Assembly: GCA_015680685.1 (NCBI GenBank)
Contig: MNCI01030374.1
Coordinates: forward strand, 4,544-68,543
Length of the DNA: 64,000 nucleotides
Origin: Gnetum montanum
Lineage: Eukaryota; Streptophyta; Gnetopsida; Gnetales; Gnetaceae
Reading direction: 5' to 3'
Part shown: piece after piece, positions 57,325 through 64,000 of the stretch
How positions within the stretch are numbered: the stretch's first letter is position 1
Layout: each line of letters starts with the position of its first letter
Translations under genes and position numbers: made by a program
The notes under the pieces: model-generated
Database searches by the model: none
The model's input: the letters and a program-made list of their open reading frames with translations, nothing else
What the model was told of the DNA's origin: nothing

Positions 57325-58242
57325 NNNNNNNNNNNNNNNNNNNNNNNNNNNNNNNNNNNNNNNNNNNNNNNNNNNNNNNNNNNNNNNNNNNNNNNNNNNN
57401 NNNNNNNNNNNNNNNNNNNNNNNNNNNNNNNNNNNNNNNNNNNNNNNNNNNNNNNNNNNNNNNNNNNNNNNNNNNNNNNNNNNNNNNNNNNNNNNNNNNN
57501 NNNNNNNNNNNNNNNNNNNNNNNNNNNNNNNNNNNNNNNNNNNNNNNNNNNNNNNNNNNNNNNNNNNNNNNNNNNNNNNNNNNNNNNNNNNNNNNNNNNN
57601 NNNNNNNNNNNNNNNNNNNNNNNNNNNNNNNNNNNNNNNNNNNNNNNNNNNNNNNNNNNNNNNNNNNNNNNNNNNNNNNNNNNNNNNNNNNNNNNNNNNN
57701 NNNNNNNNNNNNNNNNNNNNNNNNNNNNNNNNNNNNNNNNNNNNNNNNNNNNNNNNNNNNNNNNNNNNNNNNNNNNNNNNNNNNNNNNNNNNNNNNNNNN
57801 NNNNNNNNNNNNNNNNNNNNNNNNNNNNNNNNNNNNNNNNNNNNNNNNNNNNNNNNNNNNNNNNNNNNNNNNNNNNNNNNNNNNNNNNNNNNNNNNNNNN
57901 NNNNNNNNNNNNNNNNNNNNNNNNNNNNNNNNNNNNNNNNNNNNNNNNNNNNNNNNNNNNNNNNNNNNNNNNNNNNNNNNNNNNNNNNNNNNNNNNNNNN
58001 NNNNNNNNNNNNNNNNNNNNNNNNNNNNNNNNNNNNNNNNNNNNNNNNNNNNNNNNNNNNNNNNNNNNNNNNNNNNNNNNNNNNNNNNNNNNNNNNNNNN
58101 NNNNNNNNNNNNNNNNNNNNNNNNNNNNNNNNNNNNNNNNNNNNNNNNNNNNNNNNNNNNNNNNNNNNNNNNNNNNNNNNNNNNNNNNNNNNNNNNNNNN
58201 NNNNNNNNNNNNNNNNNNNNNNNNNNNNNNNNNNNNNNNNNN
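57325..58242. other. Assembly gap (918 N)
   Basis: Run of unknown bases. Long open frames predicted across it are artefacts. Confidence 1.
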
Positions 58243-58465
58243 GAGTTGTGCTCAAATGTTTTTGCAAAATTTTATTTGTTACAAGTAGGTATTATAAGGA
58301 CCGCATAGACTAGGCAGTTGAACAAAATAGGAAATTTTCAACAACTCATAGTACTTGGCAAAGTTGGCTGAATCTCTTTAAAGTAAGTCATTTGTAGTTC
58401 ACACACAACGCACTTGTTACATTTTACACAACCACACGCCGCAACAGCACACACACATAATCACA

Positions 58466-60660
58466 TTAATTACTGAGTTTATTTGGAGGTATCTGGGCCT
58501 TGGTGTTTCTAGAGACCATCAGGCACCTAAATCCTGTTTGAGGACACTCGTTGGTGGTCACGTCCCAAACGGTCACCAACAGATAGAAATCAAACCCAAG
58601 GGCAAAATCAAAGACATTAAAATGAGCATAGGCAAGATCCTCACAATCAGACAAATAGAAATAGAAATTTTTCCTATGACATGTCTAATGATGGTGAACC
58701 CTTGTTGGCCACTAAGAGCATGATGCAAATTATAGAGGCAATTAAAATATACCATAGGCATCACAAGGAAAGTCACATCAAAAGGCTTAATATGAATAAC
58801 ATCCCTAAATTTGCAGGAGGCTATGATTCTAATCCACAACATCATTTGCAAGCCTTCCATAATGCCTGAATCTTACAAAATATTGAAAGTGGGTGGTAAA
58901 AGCTTAAGCTATTTCCTAGGATACTAAAATATAAGGCTAAAGTATGGTATAGATCATTGAAACAAAATTCAATCCATTGGTGGTCCACAATGCTAGAAAT
59001 CTTTAACGAGAAATACCAAACATATGTGAGGGTATCCAACCTACAGAAATGAATCCAATAATGGAAATAAGAACATGAACCCTTGGATAAGGCCCTAGAT
59101 AGATACTATTATCTACTAAATAAATGTCTAGGCCATGGATTCTCTCAAGAAGAGTAACTTTTCCACATCATAGATTAGCTTCATAGTGAAACGAGAGAGA
59201 CCCTTAGGATGTATGGTAAAGGTTAATTATATGAGATAGAAATCCATTAGATCCAAAAGCTAATCAAGCATGCAGTAAAAGAAGAAGGAGAGCTCTAAAA
59301 TGGGAGAATGTTGAGAAATATCACTAGGACCCAACTCTTCAAAAGAAGAAGGTCCATGTCTATGATAAGGAAAAAGAGGCAACTCTCGATGAGGTGATTT
59401 CACAACAAATTTGATCAATACAAAAGTCTATCGATGAGCTTGAAGAAAGGTTAGATAACATGTCAAAATGGATAAATGAGAAAGTTACAAATTTTATAGA
59501 AATTGTAGAGAAGAGAGTAACACAAAATCAATCAAGTGATCACAAAAAAAGGAGGAAAAGAACTAAGAAACCACTAGGAACACTTATCGGCAAAAAGGAA
59601 AAATGGTTGTAGAAGAAGAGGTTATAGATTCAACCACTGAAAAAGATGATGGATGTGACATCTACCTATATGATCATCTAAAGGGATACTACCTAATCAT
59701 GTTATATGTATATGAATATTGGGCTTTTGTGTTCAATCCCAAGTTCGTAAAAAAGAAAATGCCTAGGAAATTACCTTTCTCACAAGGTAATTATAGATAG
59801 TCCTACAACCAAACATACTATCCTAGTGGGACTTCTTACCAAACTCAACACTATCATCAATTGTAATGGAAAAAACCATAGTCATGAGGAAGGCCATCAT
59901 CAAACTAAATCTACCCTTACTGCCAATTCAACCTGTATAAATATTATGTTCAACAACATGTTTCCCCAACTAGTTCTACTTCCTATACTTCAAATCACTA
60001 CTACCACTCTTCTTAAATATCATCGACCTGCAACATCTTCTAAAGGATCACCACCTCACACCTCTCATCCTCTATCATATTCTACATATTCTCATACTCC
60101 ACTTCATCACATGTCACAACTAGCAACAAAGGAAGTTTCAACACCATAACATCAATGAAAGAATGCCACTTGTGCTGTGAACATACATAGATATGATAAT
60201 GCTAGTAGGTTCCCACCAAAATATTGGAAATGCCCTTTCTTTAGGATGGTTCCCACATGTAAGTGCAACACTTGTGGACCTACTAACTCATCCAAACCAA
60301 CAAAATGCCAATCAAGTGCAACACCCTTCCTTTCACAACCAATGTTCTCCAATCCTACACAAAGGCCAACATCTATTGTTACTCCAAGACCTGCCAGAAA
60401 TAATGAACCTAGAACTATGGAGAGAAGAATCCATGCGTAAATAATCATGATAATGGATGTAGTTATGGGCTAGACATCCACAAATTTTACACAATTCATA
60501 CTCTAACCCACCATACATTTAAAAATCCAGTGTGTGAACAACAACCCATCTACATAGCTACCACTAAATTAGAAGACACACAGTGGCTTGAAAATGAAAG
60601 TCTAACACTATTTTACAAATGCATGGAGCCTACCTGTCCACTTATTAATTGTTTTAATGG
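58466..60660 (+). pseudogene. Ty3/gypsy-type gag, decayed (separate element, plus strand)
   Basis: The retrotrans_gag core is clear at 58,795-59,035: IPKFAGGYDSNPQHHLQAF, LKLFPRILKYKAKVWYRSL and IHWWSTMLEIFNEKYQTYV. Next come YYYLLNKCLGHGFSQEE, a lysine-rich stretch (59,400-59,600: ELEERLDNMSKWINEKV, KKRRKRTKKPLG) and a His/Pro/Thr-rich part (59,826-60,450). No protease motif was found. The sequence does not resemble gag of A-C, so it belongs to another element family. Stops and shifts throughout. Confidence 0.65.
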
Positions 60661-62150
60661 TTAAATGCTTAGTCATGGGGGAGATGCCCCATCCTAGAAT
60701 CAAGAATTAATAAGTGTTTTNTCATTATTCCTTGATAGAAAATTGAAGAACCAAGTGGGAATACAAAGGGTATGACATCAAGGGAATTTGTGGAATCTCT
60801 TTGATTAATTTTGTATGTTCTATCGTGTTGCTAGGGGTGTAATTATATCCTTGTAGATCTAATGAAAAATGTGAGTAAGAGTAAANCTAGAAAGACATGT
60901 TACCCATGCTTGAAGTTAGTCCTTTGGTAAGGTTGACATAGATTAAAAAAAAAGGCACCAAATAAATTTTTGAGAATACCACTAGAAAGAAATGTTACCC
61001 ATGCTTGAAGGTTGGTGGCTTCTCAAATATCAAAGAAAAAAAAGAAAAGAGAGAAGTACCATGAATAAACTCCTTCCTTGGACAAAACTCTAAGTGATGA
61101 TACTCCTTGCAATGGTGGTAGTCTTATGGTTGTCAACCCAAGAGATAAAACCATGTAATGTCACTAGAACATGGTTTGAACTTGACTTAAGTCTTGGAAG
61201 GAAGGGCCAATGATTACTTTAACCATTAATAACACACAAGGATTCATTATGACTATGGTAAGGCACCTCATGTCCCAATTTCTGCAATCCTTTCAAAAAT
61301 CCATCATAACTTGTGGTTTTGTGTAACATAGAATTAATTTCTCAAATTAGTGGTTCTAACATGTGTGTTTTGTTCAAAAAGTATGTGTTTCATTCAACCC
61401 CTTTTGTACCTATGGACATTTTTAGGTGTGTTTATACAATGGCATTAAGGGCTAGAGCTTGCTTTGGGGAGGATCCACTTGTATAATTGTTGTAACATGT
61501 ACTTATCTAACATAACTACATCATCTTGAACCTTCCAAGTGCATAAATGATAAATTCAAAACCTTCCCTTATCATATAATCGATTTGTTCTACACCATGG
61601 ATCCAATACACTTTTCTTACATCTTCCAAACCTTTTAATTTTTGTGATTCCATCTCCTAACATTATGGATGCCTAAATATGAATTCCCACTTACCCTAGA
61701 ACTTTGTATTTTACATGAAACCTTTCAACGAATCATAGAGCTTCATTTTCCATGTTGAATGTCCTCATAAAATGAAATTTTATGACCCCTAATATCAACT
61801 ACTTGAAATAGGGTGGGAGTAGATATTGAATACCCAATGTTAGGTACCTGATATCAAGTACATAAAAATCTATAAATAGAATCCCCACAAAGCTCAAAAA
61901 GTTTATTATCATCAATTGAAGCTAGTGGAGTTTTTGTATTTTTTTCTCTCGACTAAGAGCTCTATACATCCAACTCCCACATGTGATATCTTGCTCCATA
62001 TCACTTTGATTTTCATGGTTTTTGAACCTATTTGATCCCAAAGTGTTCAATTTAGTCAAGAGAGAGTGCTTGAGTAAGGTATAAACCTATTAATGATAAA
62101 TGAAAAACACCTTAGTAACATCAAATCCTCGATTGATTGCAGATGACCCC
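60661..62150. other. Unassigned region with a possible LTR promoter
   Basis: No gene. A 30-base segment with GTTACCCATGCTTGAAG is duplicated at about 60,900 and 60,993. At 61,871-61,878 TATAAATA is followed by a CT-rich stretch (TTTTTTTCTCTCGAC, about 61,945), as in plant LTR promoters. No partner LTR was found. Confidence 0.35.
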
Positions 62151-64000
62151 AAAAAGAGGAGGATAAGAAGAACCTTCACAAGGTGCAAGAAAATGCTTGA
62201 GAGGTTGTAGAGGATAACTAGGAGAATAAGGCCCACTAACTAAGCATGAATAATAGGAGGCCTAGTCATTTAGCATGAATTAAGAGGCTCCTACTATAGG
62301 TTAGTCAGTGCAAGCAGAGGCTGTAGATCCACAGGCTTGAGTGCAAGGACAATGCCTCACAGTGTCCCAAGAATGCCTTCAAGCCATTCGGGAGTGATTC
62401 ATGTTGCCCACAATCATTGTGGAAATGAACTTCAAGCCATTCATGTCATTTGTCCTTAAGGTAGTCAGAACTTAGCTTTAGGCATCGCCTCTATGGCACA
62501 TCCTTTCTTAAAGTGGGAAATGGTACTCGATGATACATACCAATTCTAGCATAATAAGGAAGAGAGCACCACCATCAACATTGGTGGAAGGCTCTAAACA
62601 TACCAAATGTGGGGGCCAAGGTAGTACATCTATTCACAAGGTCTAATGCAAAAACTAGAAAGTTGTGGCTGAAGCAAGCATATAACAAAGAAAAAAAAAT
62701 ATATAGTTAGCTAGCTTTGGAAGAGAGGATTTATTTCAAAATTGGCACATACCATCTCTTGCCTAGTAAAGGACTCAATAGGATATCAACCTACGCAGCC
62801 AGAGGAACTACAATCTTGATGGAAAAATACAATGCTAACCTTACCCAGTTGTACTTCATGGAGATTCAAAGGTAGTTTGAGAAAAGAAAGCAGGAAAGCT
62901 AACACTTCCATTCTCTTGTCTAATTAGAAAGTTATGCAAGTGCATCGAAATCCTAGGTTACACTAATGACATTCCCAGGAGGGCCCAAAAAGCTTCATTC
63001 TCTGATTTTCTCAAACCAGTAGCACTAAGGAAGGACCTTGATGATGAATAAGAACAAGAACCAGAAAAGGAGCTAGAATAAGAACCAGAAAAGAAGCTAG
63101 AGCAATGACAAGAGCTACAAGTTCCTCCACCACTACCACAAGATTATAGGCCTGTAATAAACCATCTGTAGTGAATTGCTAAAACTCGTAGTTGGGAAAG
63201 TAGGGACAAATCCAACCTCTTTTGAGTCATTAATGATGTTGTTTAGCCTAAAATCTTAGTAGACCCATCAAGGGGGTAGAATTTTTTGCAATTAAGAGGA
63301 GAAGCCTAGTGGTCACAAAAGATATCTAGAAATGCTGCATCTTTCCAAGTGATGCTTGAAATAGGAGAATGTGTCATAGTTGTGGTCATGCAACACCAAG
63401 ATTTTGTAGGCACAACAAAAGTTATCATAGAACATATTAAAGATTTCTTTAATGTGCCTATTGTGTCCCCATTGGACTTAATTGGAACTAGAGATGCAAA
63501 AATGTTAGCCAGGACTTCGATGACTCATGTAGCCCATGAGGATGTGCTTAATAGATTTCTGCAAACTAGGCAAGTTATGACAGCTTTTTTTGACATCCCC
63601 AATGATGTCACTACTATACAATCCAACCTCATAGCCACAAAAGGAAAATTGATCATGGCAGAGACCAAGGTAGAGCATGTAGAAGTAGAGATGCACATAT
63701 TGCAACAAGAGCTCATTGCCTTAAGAGCTAAAAGAAGGTACCCTTCCCAATTCATTGCACTTGACTAGTTGAAGCAATTTTGAATAGAGCAATTGGGTTG
63801 ATTAATTGAATAGAATAAGGATACTGAACAAGAAAAGGACAAAGTGGTCTAGAATGCCTCAACCATTGAAGCCCAAGCATATGATCACATGAAGACATTG
63901 ACCATTGCACAAGAAGAAAACAAGTAGCTTGCTATTGACAATGCAAGGTTGACCATTGTCAAGAAGCAGAAGAAATTTTTGGAAGAAAACATCAACTAGT
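62151..64000 (+). pseudogene. Unrecognised decayed coding stretch with coiled coil, runs off the window
   Basis: Plus strand. KLTLPFSCLIRKLCKCIEIL (about 62,895-62,955) faintly resembles the C-terminal part of plant transposon-protein domains. A run of Glu/Pro-rich EPEKELE repeats follows (63,055-63,110). The longest open frame, 63,349-63,768 (139 codons), has FFDIPNDVTTIQSNLIATKG then AETKVEHVEVEMHILQQEL, a likely coiled coil that continues past a stop to the window end (KTLTIAQEENK). It may be an extra open reading frame of a neighbouring retroelement. I cannot name it. Confidence 0.35.

Noticed and set aside
1-64000. tRNA, rRNA or small-RNA genes
   Set aside because: No cloverleaf, rRNA core sequence or snRNA-like sequence was noticed on either strand by eye; a covariance-model search would be decisive.

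Overview
The window looks like intergenic DNA of a land plant, probably one with a large genome. It is AT-rich and made almost entirely of decayed Ty3/gypsy LTR retrotransposons of the Tat/Ogre lineage (two RNase H domains, no chromodomain, LTRs of 1.1-1.8 kb, 18-20 kb per element). No bacterial-type gene, rRNA or tRNA was seen. The only host-gene trace is a broken fragment of an ATG18-like (PROPPIN) autophagy gene at about 56.25-56.63 kb, which supports a plant source.

Layout: four related elements are nested. Element D (+ strand, oldest, partial) is interrupted by element C (- strand, its left end outside the window, right LTR end at 12,067) and by element A (- strand, 15,329-53,733, approximate 5-bp target duplication CTTTC/CTTCC). 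Element A carries element B (- strand, 34,753-52,736, perfect duplication TGTAC) inside its own 5' LTR. In sense order A and B read LTR, leader, gag, protease, [insert], RT, RNase H, second (archaeal-like) RNase H, integrase, hairpin-rich repeat array, polypurine tract, LTR. Right of D's truncated RT (56,085) lie the ATG18 fragment, an assembly gap, another Ty3/gypsy gag on + (58.5-60.7 kb), a possible LTR promoter (61.87 kb) and an unrecognised decayed coding stretch running off the right end.

The main discovery candidate is the insert between protease and RT. In all four elements it holds a multi-exon gene on the strand OPPOSITE to gag-pol (C 1,620-5,640 +; D 12,122-14,508 -; A 25,319-29,041 +; B 42,550-46,169 +). 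In B it has at least seven exons with GT-AG introns, about 1,000 codons. It begins with a domain resembling plant FCP1/NIF-type HAD phosphatases whose catalytic aspartates are replaced. In A, B and C this is followed by a domain faintly like the plant-transposon/plant-mobile-domain proteins, then acidic and coiled-coil segments. A, B and C also show a final short exon; A and B share the motif AGPSGAG and an acidic tail. Intron positions agree between copies. The gene looks like an antisense passenger carried by an element family, not a shadow of gag-pol.

The insert is bounded by short dyad motifs (AGTTTA followed by two 4-nt arms six bases apart) whose arms change together between copies (AGTC/GACT, TGTC/GACA, GGCC/GGCC, AGCC/GGCT). 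The same motif type is found at the other module junctions and is related to the 37/38-bp arrays after the integrase. Each element also has its own repeated short word (AGCGTGAG in A, AGCGTATACGCT in B, GAAAAATGCTA in D, TGGCTATG in C) scattered through its noncoding modules; in A and B these are LTR, leader and insert spacer. All coding regions carry stops or frameshifts, so these copies are fossils; B is best preserved, C and D worst.
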